From Alphaproteobacteria bacterium (GTDB lineage: Bacteria; Pseudomonadota; Alphaproteobacteria; Rhodospirillales; Magnetospirillaceae), in assembly GCA_021325215.1 (NCBI GenBank), contig JAJPHO010000189.1:20569-84568 (forward strand): 64,000 nucleotides of DNA, given 5' to 3'. Below, piece after piece: positions 7,227 through 15,610 of the stretch. Both the position numbers and the translations under genes were made by a program. Under the pieces are notes generated by a model. That model was given only the letters and a program-made list of their open reading frames with translations, was not told the DNA's origin and ran no database searches. Positions within the stretch are counted from its first letter, which is position 1. Each line of letters opens with the position of its first letter.

Positions 7227-9859
7227 TTACGCGCCCCGGCAACGGTGAGATGAGCCAGCAGCGAGCGCAGCCGCGCCGGTTTCAGCGGCTTGTTGAGCAG
7301 GTGGAAGCCGGCTTCGCGCACGGCGTTATGAACCTCATCGGAGCGGTCGGCGGTGATGATGATGCCGGGCACCCGATGGGGGAACAGCGGCTGCAGGGTC
7401 GACAGCGCGTCCAGCCCGGTGCGGTTCTCGTCGAGATGATAATCGGCCACCAGCACATCGGGCGGTCCATCGAGGGTGCCGAGCTGCGGAATCGCATTCT
7501 CCAGCGAGTCGGCGGCCACCACCCGGCATTGCCAGGTGCGCAGCAATTCGCGCATGGCGTCCAGCGCCGATTGGTCGTTCTCGATCACCAGCACCTGGGC
7601 GCCGATCACCTTGTGCAGCGGCGCGGGCAGGGCCAGGCTTTGTTCGTGCGGGCGGGCCTGGTGGTGGACGCCATAGGGCAGGGTGACGCTGAACATCGAG
7701 CCCTTGCCCGGCTCGGACCTCAGGCCGATCGGATGGTCGAGGCGGCGGGCGATGCGGTCGACGATGGCGAGGCCCAGCCCGATGCCGCGGTCCTTGCCGT
7801 GACTGTCACGCGCCAGGCGGCGGAATTCCTCGAACACTTCGGCCTGCTTGGCTTCCGGGATGCCTATTCCGCTGTCCCACACCTGCACTTCGACCCCCTC
7901 CGCGTGCCGCCGGCAGCCCAACAGCACGCGGCCGGTCGGAGTGTAGCGCATCGCGTTGCTGAGGAAATTACGCAAGATGCGGCCGGTCATCACCGGATCG
8001 GTACGGACCACCGCCCGGCACGGCACCCAATGCAAAGCGAGGCCGCGTCCCTTGGCCTGGGGCTGATATTCGGCGGCCAGCGATTTCAGCAGGTCGTTGA
8101 TCTCGAAATCCGAGATCTCCGGCGTTTGCGCTCCGGAATCCAGTTTCGAGATGTCGAGCAGCGCGCTCAGCAGCTCGTCCACCGAGTTCAGCGCCACATT
8201 GACGTTGGCGACCAGGTTGCGCTTATGCTCGGTCATACGGGTTTCGGACAAGGCGGCGGCGAAGACGCGGGCGGCGTTCAACGGCTGCAGCAGATCGTGG
8301 CTGGCCGCGGCGATGAACTTGGTCTTGCTCATATTGGCGCGCTCGGCTTCGGCCTTGGTGATGCGCAGGGCGGCTTCGACCTGGCGGCGCTCCTCGATTT
8401 CCTGGGTCAGCTCGACGGTGCGCGCGGCGACGCGGACTTCCAGCGATTCCTTGGCTTCCTGCAGCTCCTGCGCCGCCTTCTTGCGCTCGGTGATGTCCTG
8501 CAGCAAAGCGAAGAAGCCCAGCACTTCGCCGTCATTGCCGAAATGCGGCACATAGGTCGCCACCGCATGTTCGATACGGCCTTTCAGCAGCGGCAGGCCG
8601 ATCTCGAACGTGACGCGCTGGCCCGACAGCACGGCGTCCACCGCGTCGCGCCGCGCATTATAGAGTTCCGGCCCCAGCACGGTGCGCATATGGCGGCCGT
8701 TGATCTCGCTGCGCGGACGGCCGAACCATTCTTCATAGGGTTTGTTGGTGAAGCGATAGCGCAGCGTGCTGTCGACATAGGCGATCAGCGCCGGCACCGC
8801 GTCGGTGATCAGACGGATGCGCTGTTCGGAATCCCGCAGCGCCCATTCCGACGCCTTGCGGCCGGTGATGTCGGTATAAGTGGTGATCATCCCGCCGCCC
8901 GGCATCGGATTGAGCTGGATGTCGAGAATGCGGCCGTTATCGACCATCTGCTCCAGGCTGAAGCCGCGGAAATCGGGGACGCCCGCCATGCCGGCATGCA
9001 GGAACTGGCACGAGATGGCGGGCTGGTAAGCGAGGTCGCGCAAGGGCTTGCCGACCGCCATCTCATCGGGGGCGACATTCAGCAATTCGAGGAAACGCTC
9101 GTTCCACGCCACCAGCCGCTGGTCGCTGTCGACCACCGAGATGCCCTGCGACAATTTGTCGAAGATGGCCTGCAGCAATTTGTTTTTCTGGGCCAATTCG
9201 TAGTCGCGCTGGCGCTTTTCCGACAGCTTGATCTCGGTGATGTCGGTATAGATCGCCACCGTGCCGCCATCGTCGGTGCGGCGTTCGCTGATCTGCAGCC
9301 AGCGCTGATTGGCCAGCTTGACCACGAACATCTTTTCCTTGAGCTGGCGGTGATGCTGCAGGCGCCGCGTCATCGCCGCCTCGGCGCCGCCGTCGGACTC
9401 GTCGAACAGCCCCAGTTCCTGCGCATGCTGCACCAGGGTGATGAAGGGCATGCCCGGCTTCACCAGATCGCCCAGGCCCGGCCACAGCTCGCGGTATTTC
9501 TGGTTGCACATGACAAGGCGATCTTCGGCGTCGCACAGGATGAAGCCTTCGCTGACCGATTCGATGGCGGTGGCCAGGCGGATGCGCGCCGTTTCGGCTT
9601 CCTCGGTGGCCTGGCTGAGATCGCGGTTGGTCTTGGCGAGTTCGCGCAGGGCGTTTTCCAGCTCGATCGTGCGGTCGCGCACGCGGCCTTCCAGCACGAT
9701 GGCAGTCTGGAACAGCGAGAAGGCGTTGCCCTGGAAATCCATGCTGCGCTCGACCCGGTCCATCAGGACCTTGTTGATCTTGCGCAGCTTGGCGTTCTCG
9801 CGTTCGAGTTCGGCGATGCGCTGCTGCTCGTGATGAAGGTCGAGAGGCGCATCCGGCAT
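7223..9859 (-). CDS. PAS-containing hybrid sensor histidine kinase (NahK/ErcS'-like)
   Basis: A soluble 878-residue hybrid kinase. An N-terminal coiled coil (residues about 8-90) precedes three PAS modules (about 95-210, 230-350, 360-480). Then come a coiled linker and a HisKA domain with AAASHDLLQPLNAARVF (phospho-His near 521). The ATPase domain has FLSNAMRYTP, DSGIGIP and GIGLGLAIVDR, and the C-terminal receiver has Asp near 806 in LVADYHLDENRTG. This architecture and H-box match NahK/ErcS' of Pseudomonas. There the gene is cotranscribed with a FIST-domain nitric-oxide sensor (NosP) beside the exa genes. Here too a FIST gene lies directly upstream, 5 bp away. Function in alcohol-oxidation or NO signalling is inferred from that synteny. 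Confidence 0.88.
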   Translation of the reverse strand: MPDAPLDLHHEQQRIAELERENAKLRKINKVLMDRVERSMDFQGNAFSLFQTAIVLEGRVRDRTIELENALRELAKTNRDLSQATEEAETARIRLATAIESVSEGFILCDAEDRLVMCNQKYRELWPGLGDLVKPGMPFITLVQHAQELGLFDESDGGAEAAMTRRLQHHRQLKEKMFVVKLANQRWLQISERRTDDGGTVAIYTDITEIKLSEKRQRDYELAQKNKLLQAIFDKLSQGISVVDSDQRLVAWNERFLELLNVAPDEMAVGKPLRDLAYQPAISCQFLHAGMAGVPDFRGFSLEQMVDNGRILDIQLNPMPGGGMITTYTDITGRKASEWALRDSEQRIRLITDAVPALIAYVDSTLRYRFTNKPYEEWFGRPRSEINGRHMRTVLGPELYNARRDAVDAVLSGQRVTFEIGLPLLKGRIEHAVATYVPHFGNDGEVLGFFALLQDITERKKAAQELQEAKESLEVRVAARTVELTQEIEERRQVEAALRITKAEAERANMSKTKFIAAASHDLLQPLNAARVFAAALSETRMTEHKRNLVANVNVALNSVDELLSALLDISKLDSGAQTPEISDFEINDLLKSLAAEYQPQAKGRGLALHWVPCRAVVRTDPVMTGRILRNFLSNAMRYTPTGRVLLGCRRHAEGVEVQVWDSGIGIPEAKQAEVFEEFRRLARDSHGKDRGIGLGLAIVDRIARRLDHPIGLRSEPGKGSMFSVTLPYGVHHQARPHEQSLALPAPLHKVIGAQVLVIENDQSALDAMRELLRTWQCRVVAADSLENAIPQLGTLDGPPDVLVADYHLDENRTGLDALSTLQPLFPHRVPGIIITADRSDEVHNAVREAGFHLLNKPLKPARLRSLLAHLTVAGARN

Positions 9860-9864
9860 CGCGG

Positions 9865-11034
9865 CTAGCCTCTCCGCCCTATGGCGACGCCGGTGAAGGT
9901 CTGGTTCACATGCATGGCATTGAATTGTTCGCCATAGGTGTTGAACCCGACCACGTGATTGTCGCGGAACAGGCCGGCCATGGCCTGTTCCAATCCCTTC
10001 TGCTTGATCTCCAGATTGCGCAGGATGCAGTCGCAGCCGATCACCACTTCGGGCTGGCCGATGAGGGCGCGCAGCTCGTCGAAGCGCCGCGTCATGTCCT
10101 CGACGATGTCGGTGCCGGTCGCGGCGGTCAGTACGATGCCTTCGTCGATCGACGAGAAGAAGGTCAGGCTGTCATCGTCATTGGCCTTCTGCAGCGCCCG
10201 CACATAGGGAACGTTGCCGATCCGCACCACCAGCGGATGGGTGGCGAACACGGTCGGGGTCAGCTGCTCGCGGGTCAGGCCGATCAGCCGGGCATATTCG
10301 CGCGCCGCCGGTTCGGCATTGATCTCGGTGACGACGCGCCGGGCCGGATCGGCGGCGGTGATCACCATCTTCTCCTGGCTCAGCAGGAAATGCTCGGTCT
10401 TGAAGACCTGGAAGGGATGGGTGGTGGCGACCAGCACCAGCACCGCGCCATGCTGATGGAATTCGCCGTCGCACAGGATGCGCGTGGTGCGGAAATCCAG
10501 TTCGTCGCCGGCCGAGCCGCCGAACAGCGGGATCGGTCCCAGCTCGTGATGCAGCGCGCTGACCACCGATTCCTCGGTGGCGTCGAGGCCGTCGATGAAC
10601 AGCAGCGCGAAGATCTGCTCATGCGGCAGGCCGGGCGCCTTCTCCTCCAATTCGCTGAGGCAGCTGCGCACCAGCTGCCGGCCGTCGGCCACCGAAAAAT
10701 TCCGGATATCCAGGATATGGCGGGCGGCGGCATGGAAATCGGGGGCGGCGAAGCTGACCCCGGTGACGCTGCCATGCTGATACCCGAACGGGGTGATCTC
10801 GCCCGCCGTGGTACAGCCGATCACCGGCGTGGCGCCGAAGCGTCTCTTGAGATCGGCGGCAAAGCCGTCGAGCGCCAGCTTGGGCGAGCAGAACAGCACC
10901 ACCAGCGAGGCTTCGTCCTGCGACAGATCGGCGTGCAGTTCCTCGGCGGCCTTGGACGCGCCGGTGGCGGTGGTGACGGCGCGGCGCACCCGTTGATTCG
11001 GCGTTGGGGTGGCAAGGGCGTTCATCTCCCGCAC
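9865..11034 (-). CDS. FIST-domain sensory protein (NosP-like)
   Basis: A 389-residue protein with an N-terminal FIST domain (LVVLFCSPKLALDGFAADL...VIGCTTAGEITPFGYQHGSV) and a C-terminal FIST_C domain (AAREYARLIG..., GCDCILRNLEIKQKG, VGFNTYGEQFNAMHVNQTFTGVAIG). FIST proteins are small-molecule sensors that control partner kinases. The co-oriented NahK-like kinase gene follows after 5 bp, as in the NosP-NahK operon, where NosP binds haem and nitric oxide. A haem-ligand His cannot be confirmed by eye. The start is GTG 11034; ATG 11025 is an alternative. Confidence 0.85.
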   Translation of the reverse strand: MREMNALATPTPNQRVRRAVTTATGASKAAEELHADLSQDEASLVVLFCSPKLALDGFAADLKRRFGATPVIGCTTAGEITPFGYQHGSVTGVSFAAPDFHAAARHILDIRNFSVADGRQLVRSCLSELEEKAPGLPHEQIFALLFIDGLDATEESVVSALHHELGPIPLFGGSAGDELDFRTTRILCDGEFHQHGAVLVLVATTHPFQVFKTEHFLLSQEKMVITAADPARRVVTEINAEPAAREYARLIGLTREQLTPTVFATHPLVVRIGNVPYVRALQKANDDDSLTFFSSIDEGIVLTAATGTDIVEDMTRRFDELRALIGQPEVVIGCDCILRNLEIKQKGLEQAMAGLFRDNHVVGFNTYGEQFNAMHVNQTFTGVAIGRRG

Positions 11035-11035
11035 C

Positions 11036-11395
11036 CTATTCGCAGCGCAGATTGGCCTCGGCCTGGGCGGTACGCAATTTCGCCAGATTGTCCTTGGCGA
11101 TCGGCGTGTCGCGCACCAGTCCGCCTCGCTGGCCCAGGGCGCCGCCCTGCTGCAGGCTCAGCACCGTCGAGGCTTTCTCATACTCGTCATAGGGCATGTA
11201 ATTGGCGATGGTGTCGATCTCGCACGAGCATTTGTCGAGAAAGAGCCGGCTGAAGCCGTTCGACCCCAGGCAGCCGATCACGTAATCGGCCCGCGCCGCC
11301 GTTGGATAGTCGTATTTCGGATGTGCCGGCACCGCAGCGATTGCGGGCAGGGCGAGCGCCAGGCTGACCAGGGCCAGCAAGGAACGGACAGTCAT
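11036..11395 (-). CDS. Small periplasmic protein of the quinoprotein island
   Basis: A 119-residue protein with a clear signal peptide (MTVRSLLALVSLALALPAIA). The mature part is short, with four cysteines including CSCEID (IGCLGSNGF...LDKCSCEID...NLRCE). A good AGGA site precedes ATG 11395. The stop lies 1 bp before the FIST gene, so it heads the FIST-kinase-ABC transcript. The function is not recognised; conserved cysteines suggest a disulfide-bonded or metal/cofactor-related periplasmic role. Confidence 0.7.
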   Translation of the reverse strand: MTVRSLLALVSLALALPAIAAVPAHPKYDYPTAARADYVIGCLGSNGFSRLFLDKCSCEIDTIANYMPYDEYEKASTVLSLQQGGALGQRGGLVRDTPIAKDNLAKLRTAQAEANLRCE

Positions 11396-11495
11396 TCCAG
11401 TCCTCCCGATATGCTTATTTTTGCAACTAACTTGCCACAAACAGGTTGCCTGGGCGCATAGTATTTTGGTCGATATCCGGCCCGAGGTGATGACC

Positions 11496-11702
11496 ATGAT
11501 CCAGCTCGTGCTCGTCTATTGCATGATCCAGAACGCATCGGTCTGCGTGGAAGACCGGCCGACCTATCTCGAACCCATGTCGATGAGCTCGTGCATGAGT
11601 TCGGCTCAGTTCGTCGCCGTGGATTACGTCCGCGACCACCCTCGCTGGCAGCTTTCGAAATGGAGCTGCGAGGTCGACGTTCCGCGCAAGATTCCGGCCT
11701 GA
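11496..11702 (+). CDS. Small Cys-containing protein upstream of xoxF
   Basis: A 68-residue product, started at ATG 11496 because GAGGTG lies 6 nt upstream. It opens with a hydrophobic stretch (MIQLVLVYCMIQNASVCVED) and carries four cysteines (YCM, VCVE, SSCMSS, SWSCEVD-like near the end). It lies divergent from the other small Cys protein at 11395 and 230 bp before xoxF. The family was not recognised; a short periplasmic or membrane-attached factor is possible. Confidence 0.55.
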   Translation: MIQLVLVYCMIQNASVCVEDRPTYLEPMSMSSCMSSAQFVAVDYVRDHPRWQLSKWSCEVDVPRKIPA

Positions 11703-11731
11703 ACCCGGTGGCTGGAATGTGACATTCGCCA

Positions 11732-11748
11732 AAAGTACCAAATACTTT
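11732..11748. promoter_or_regulatory. Palindromic operator candidate AAAGTA-N5-TACTTT (copy 2)
   Basis: The sequence is identical to the palindrome at 3195-3211, including the CCAAA spacer and flanking GCC/AT bases. It lies 179 bp before the xoxF start in an otherwise noncoding 225-bp stretch. It is probably a regulator-binding site for the methanol dehydrogenase promoter. Confidence 0.62.
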
Positions 11749-11927
11749 ATCGGGCGAAGTTACTAGAATTCCGACCCATGCCGTGAAAAACGGTTCGGCC
11801 GCTGCATGTCGCGCCGGGCAATCCGCCTGACGCCGAAGCACGGGCGGAATCGCAGATTCTCCGCACTTGCAAGCCGCCTCGGGCGGATATGGGCGACCGG
11901 GATTTCGCGACCAAGGGAGGAAAGCCT

Positions 11928-13720
11928 ATGTTAACGAGACAAACGACGACGAAGCGCACACTTCTTGTTGTTCTCGGTGCGCTGGCGTTGGCGGGAGGTT
12001 CGGCGAATGCGAACGAAGAGCTGCAAAAGCTCACGCAGGACCCCAACCAGTGGGTGATGCCGACAGGCGACTATTCCAATCACCGCCACAGCACGCTCTC
12101 TCAGATCACTGCGACCAACGTCAAGGATTTACGTCCGGTCTGGACTTTCTCGACCGGCGTGCTGCGCGGCCATGAAGGCGCCCCGCTGGTAGTCGGCGAC
12201 ACCATGTATGTCCATACGCCGTTCCCCAATACGGTGTTCGCCCTCGACCTCAACAACAACGGCAAGATCATCTGGAAGTACCAGCCCACCCAGGACCCCA
12301 ACGTGATCCCGGTGATGTGCTGCGATACCGTCAATCGCGGCGTGGCGTACGGTGACGGCAAGATCATCCTCGACCAGGCCGATGCGACCGTTGTCGCGTT
12401 GGACGCCAAGACCGGCCAGGTGGTGTGGACCGTCAAGAATGGCGACCCCGGCAAGGGCGAGACCATGACCTCGGCCCCGATGGTTGTTAAGGACAAAGTG
12501 CTGGTGGGCATTTCGGGCGGCGAATTCGGCGTCCAGGGACGTATCACCGCTTATAGTCTCAAAGACGGCAAACTGCTGTGGAAAGCCTATTCCGAAGGGC
12601 CGGACGACCAGATCCTGTTCGACCCGGAAAAGACCACGGTGCTCGGCAAGCCGGTCGGCAAGAATTCCTCGCTGGCCACCTGGCAGGGCGATCAGTGGAA
12701 GATCGGCGGCGGCGCCACCTGGGGCTGGTATTCGTACGATCCCAAGCTGAACCTGGTCTATTACGGCACCGGCAATCCCAGCACCTGGAACCCGCATCAG
12801 CGGCCGGCGACAATAAATGGTCGATGACCATCATGGCCCGCAACCCTGATACCGGCGTGGCCAAGTGGGTCTATCAGATGACGCCCTACGACGAGTGGGA
12901 CTATGACGGCGTCAACGAGATGATCCTGGCCGACATCGATGTCGGCGGCAAACCGACCAAGGCCCTGGTCCATTTCGACCGCAACGGCTTCGCCTATACC
13001 CTCGACCGCGAGACCGGCGCCCTGCTGGTGGCCGAGAAGTATGATCCGGCGGTGAACTGGGCCAACAAGGTCGACGTCAAGACCGGCCTGCCGGACCGCG
13101 TCGCCGCGATGAGCACCGAGAAAGAGGACCATAACGTCAAGGGAATCTGTCCCGCGGCGCTGGGGTCCAAGGACGAGCAGCCGGCCTCCTTCGATCCGAA
13201 GACCGGTCTGTTCTACGTGCCGACCAACCATGTCTGCATGGATTACGACCCCTTCGCGGTCTCCTACACGGCGGGCCAGCCCTATGTCGGCTCGACCCTG
13301 TCGATGTATCCCGGCCCCGGCGGAAATCTGGGCAACTTCATCGCCTATGACGCCGGCAAGGGCAAGATCGTATGGACCGACAAGGAACCCTTCTCCGTCT
13401 GGTCGGGCGCTCTGACCACCGACGGCGGCGTCGCCTTCTACGGCACGCTGGAAGGGTATCTCAAGGCGGTCGACGTCAAGACGGGCAAGGAGCTGTACAG
13501 CTTCAAGACTCCGTCCGGGATCATCGGCAACGTGATGACCTACAGCCATGGCGGCAAGCAGTATGTCGCCGTGCTGTCGGGTGTCGGCGGCTGGGCCGGT
13601 ATCGGCATGGCGGCCGGCCTCACCAAGAGCACCGACGGCCTGGGCGCCGTGGGTGCGTACGAGCAGCTGTCCAACTATACGCAGTTGGGCGGCGTCATGA
13701 CTGTGTTCGCTCTTCCCTAA
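11928..13720 (+). pseudogene. xoxF: Lanthanide-dependent methanol dehydrogenase XoxF, interrupted by a 1-nt frameshift
   Basis: This is a PQQ methanol dehydrogenase of the XoxF type, oxidising methanol (and often formaldehyde) in the periplasm and passing electrons to XoxG. Start ATG 11928 has AGGAGG-like spacing and a signal peptide of about 25 residues. The vicinal disulfide pair VMCCDTV, Glu in SGGEFGVQG and Asn in GNPSTWNP are present. The catalytic motif [10 protein letters not shown] has the second Asp (about residue 327) that marks lanthanide coordination, where calcium MxaF enzymes have Ala. The frame breaks at 12806-12807: CGGCCGGCGAC should read CGGCCGGGCGAC. The upstream frame stops at 12827, and the downstream frame continues in register with XoxF to 13720. 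Restoring one G gives 597 residues, the normal length. This could be a sequencing/assembly error or a recent inactivation. Confidence 0.92.
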
Positions 13721-13738
13721 AACTCCCAACCTGAATTC

Positions 13739-13772
13739 TTCCGGCGGCCTCGCGCCGCCGGAAGATCTTTTT
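13739..13772 (+). terminator. Strong rho-independent terminator/attenuator between xoxF and xoxG
   Basis: A perfect 10-bp stem TTCCGGCGGC / GCCGCCGGAA with a 5-nt loop is followed by GATCTTTTT. It starts 18 bp after the xoxF stop and ends just before xoxG. It should end most xoxF transcripts and let only a fraction read into xoxGJ, giving more dehydrogenase than cytochrome. Confidence 0.8.
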
Positions 13773-13796
13773 CCCGTAGAGAGTTCGGAGTTCCCA

Positions 13797-14228
13797 ATGG
13801 TTCTGAGATTTTCCGCCCGATCGGGGGTTGCCGCGATCGGCTTTTTCGTCCTCTGTACTTCGATCGCCGTTCCCGCCCGGGCCGACAATCCGCCCTACAA
13901 CATCAAGGACGGCAAGGTCGACATCCATGTCTATAACGGCTATCGCCGCTACGGCGATTCCTGCATGCGCTGCCACGGCCCGGATGGCGCCGGCAGCTCC
14001 TATGCGCCGGATCTGACCAATTCGCTGAAGCATCTGTCCGAGGACCAGGTCAAGGAGACCATCATCAATGGCCGTCAGAATCTCGCCAACGGCCAGGACA
14101 AGGTCATGCCGTCCTTCGGCACCGTGGCCGATGTGGTCAATTATCTCGACGACATCTACGCCTACCTCAAGGCCCGCTCGGACGGTAAACTGCCGCGCGG
14201 ACGCCCCGAGCGCTATGATGATAATTAA
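13797..14228 (+). CDS. xoxG: Cytochrome c electron acceptor of XoxF (XoxG)
   Basis: A 143-residue secreted class I cytochrome c. The signal peptide ends near residue 30 (VPARA). One haem site, CMRCH, lies at residues 56-60, and the distal Met is in KVMPSFG. In methylotrophs XoxG accepts electrons from the reduced PQQ of XoxF and passes them to the terminal oxidase chain. It follows xoxF and overlaps xoxJ by 14 bp, the usual xoxFGJ order. Confidence 0.9.
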   Translation: MVLRFSARSGVAAIGFFVLCTSIAVPARADNPPYNIKDGKVDIHVYNGYRRYGDSCMRCHGPDGAGSSYAPDLTNSLKHLSEDQVKETIINGRQNLANGQDKVMPSFGTVADVVNYLDDIYAYLKARSDGKLPRGRPERYDDN

Positions 14229-15018
14229 AGGCCTGGTGGCTGCGTCGATGCTTCTGGCATCCGCCGCGTCCTGGGCGCAGCAACGCAGCGAACTGCGCGT
14301 CTGCGCCGATCCCTCCAACCTGCCTTATTCCGCCCAGGACATGAGCGGCTTCGAGAACAAGATCGCCGCCTTGTTCGCCGACGATATGCATCTGAAAGTG
14401 TCCTACACCTGGTTTCCCCAGGTCACCGGCTTCGTCCGCAACACGATCGCGGCGCAGAAATGCGATCTGGTGATGGGGACGGTGTCGGGCGAGGACATGA
14501 TGGCCAACACCACGGCCTATTATCACACCGCCTACATGATCGTGACCCGCACGGCGGACAACATCACCGCCACCTCGATCGGCGATCCGGTCTTCAAGAA
14601 CAAGAAGATCGGCCTGATCGCCCGCACGCCGCCGGTCGACGCGGTGGTGAAGTTCGACCTTACCAGGCAGGTTGTTCCCTATGATCTGATGACCGACACC
14701 CGAATCGTCCAAGCGCCGCGCGAGATGCTCAAGGACCTGGCCAAAGGCGAGATCGACGTCGCCTTGGTGTGGGGGCCGCAGGCGGGCTATTTCATCAAGC
14801 ACGACAATCTGCCGCTGACCGCCGCTTTCCTGAAGCAGGAAGAGGGAAGCGCCCGCCTCGACTACCACATCGCCATGGGCGTCCGCGCCAACGACACCGA
14901 CTGGCGCCGCCAGATCAGCGACGAGATCGTCAGGAACAAGGCCAAGATCCAGGACATATTGCTGGATTACGGGGTGCCGCTGCTGGACGAGCAGGGGCAG
15001 CCGATCAAGGGGAAATAG
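14215..15018 (+). CDS. xoxJ: XoxJ/MoxJ-type periplasmic binding protein
   Basis: The product has 267 residues. ATG 14215 overlaps the end of xoxG and opens into a signal peptide (MMIIKGLVAASMLLASAASWA). The mature protein has a solute-binding-protein fold: LRVCADPSNLPYS, FENKIAALFADD, CDLVMGTVSGEDMM and GEIDVALVWGPQAGYF. This matches the quinoprotein-dehydrogenase-associated MoxJ/XoxJ family, thought to help activate or assemble the dehydrogenase rather than feed an ABC transporter. An ATG 3 nt further on is an equally possible start. Confidence 0.9.
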   Translation: MMIIKGLVAASMLLASAASWAQQRSELRVCADPSNLPYSAQDMSGFENKIAALFADDMHLKVSYTWFPQVTGFVRNTIAAQKCDLVMGTVSGEDMMANTTAYYHTAYMIVTRTADNITATSIGDPVFKNKKIGLIARTPPVDAVVKFDLTRQVVPYDLMTDTRIVQAPREMLKDLAKGEIDVALVWGPQAGYFIKHDNLPLTAAFLKQEEGSARLDYHIAMGVRANDTDWRRQISDEIVRNKAKIQDILLDYGVPLLDEQGQPIKGK

Positions 15019-15022
15019 TTTT

Positions 15023-15060
15023 AGAGCGTTTAGCGATCCCTTAGAATCGCGAAATGCTCT
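15023..15060. repeat. Palindromic repeat after xoxJ
   Basis: AGAGCGTTTAGCGAT and ATCGCGAAATGCTCT form an imperfect hairpin (two mismatches) starting 4 bp after the xoxJ stop. It shares the AGAGCG end with the palindrome at 15118, which suggests a dispersed intergenic palindrome family that also acts as a transcription stop. Confidence 0.6.
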
Positions 15061-15117
15061 TGAGCCCGAGCGGCGTTTGAGCCTCGCCGGAGCGGAGCGC
15101 AGGCGTCATATAAAATC

Positions 15118-15158
15118 TTAGAGCGACTTGTGATCCTATTGATCGCAAGTCGCTCTAA
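15118..15158. repeat. Palindromic repeat/terminator at the end of hicB
   Basis: TTAGAGCGACTTGTGATC pairs with GATCGCAAGTCGCTCTAA around a CTATT loop, with a single mismatch. The stop codon of the hicB gene lies inside the right arm. It probably ends transcription from both sides. Confidence 0.65.
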
Positions 15159-15538
15159 GCGGAAAGTTTCTGTTCGGCGGCTTCGACAAGAAACCGGGAA
15201 CGGTTTCCGCCGCTTGCGGCATCGATCCTGCCGAGCAGGCTCTTCGGAATCATGACATTGACCCGTTCCGCCTTGAGCAGGGCGGGGTCGAGATCGATCA
15301 GCATCATCACCGCGTTACCGCGATGGGGATCGTCTGCCAGTTGATCCAGGCTGGAGGGCGCGGGAACCGGTTCCCCCATTTCCTGCAAAACCGAGATATG
15401 TCCAACCAGCGCCTCGGCGGCCATGGCTTTGGCTTCCTCCAGCGTATGACCTGCGCTGATGCAGCCGGGCAGGTCGGGAAACTCGACGCCGAAGTCGCTG
15501 TCCTTGTCCTTGCGCAGATAAGCGATATAAGCCGTCAT
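15155..15538 (-). CDS. hicB: HicB-family antitoxin
   Basis: A 127-residue HicB antitoxin. The N-terminal domain is MTAYIAYLRKDKDSDFGVEF followed by PGCISAGHTLEEAKAMAAEAL, the degenerate RNase-H-like HicB fold. The C-terminus (VNVMIPKSLLGRIDAA...RSRFLVEAAEQKL) is a ribbon-helix-helix DNA-binding domain. HicB normally neutralises the mRNA interferase HicA. Only a 21-codon piece of hicA remains upstream (15543-15608), so this antitoxin appears to have lost its toxin. Confidence 0.88.
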   Translation of the reverse strand: MTAYIAYLRKDKDSDFGVEFPDLPGCISAGHTLEEAKAMAAEALVGHISVLQEMGEPVPAPSSLDQLADDPHRGNAVMMLIDLDPALLKAERVNVMIPKSLLGRIDAASGGNRSRFLVEAAEQKLSA

Positions 15539-15542
15539 CGTC

Positions 15543-15608
15543 TCAATCCTGAATTTTCAAGCCGCATTGGCGCTCGATGGCTTTGACCGTTCCGACCGGA
15601 AGGTCCAT
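15543..15608 (-). pseudogene. hicA: Truncated hicA remnant
   Basis: The 21 codons directly before hicB read MDLPVGTVKAIERQCGLKIQ plus D, closely resembling the C-terminal tail of HicA toxins (DLPxGTxKxIxRQxGL). The N-terminal double-stranded-RNA-binding-like part, with the catalytic His, is missing. The sequence runs straight into the 3' end of the amidohydrolase gene (stop at 15611). A deletion that joined the amidohydrolase gene to the hicA tail explains this. Confidence 0.6.
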
Positions 15609-15610
15609 GG

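Noticed and set aside
7214..9868. 884-codon plus-strand open frame
   Set aside because: It is fully antisense to the hybrid kinase with intact catalytic motifs; the translation has no recognisable domain.
11889..11927. Upstream ATG at 11889 as xoxF start
   Set aside because: ATG 11928 has a good AGGAGG-like site and leads straight into the signal peptide.
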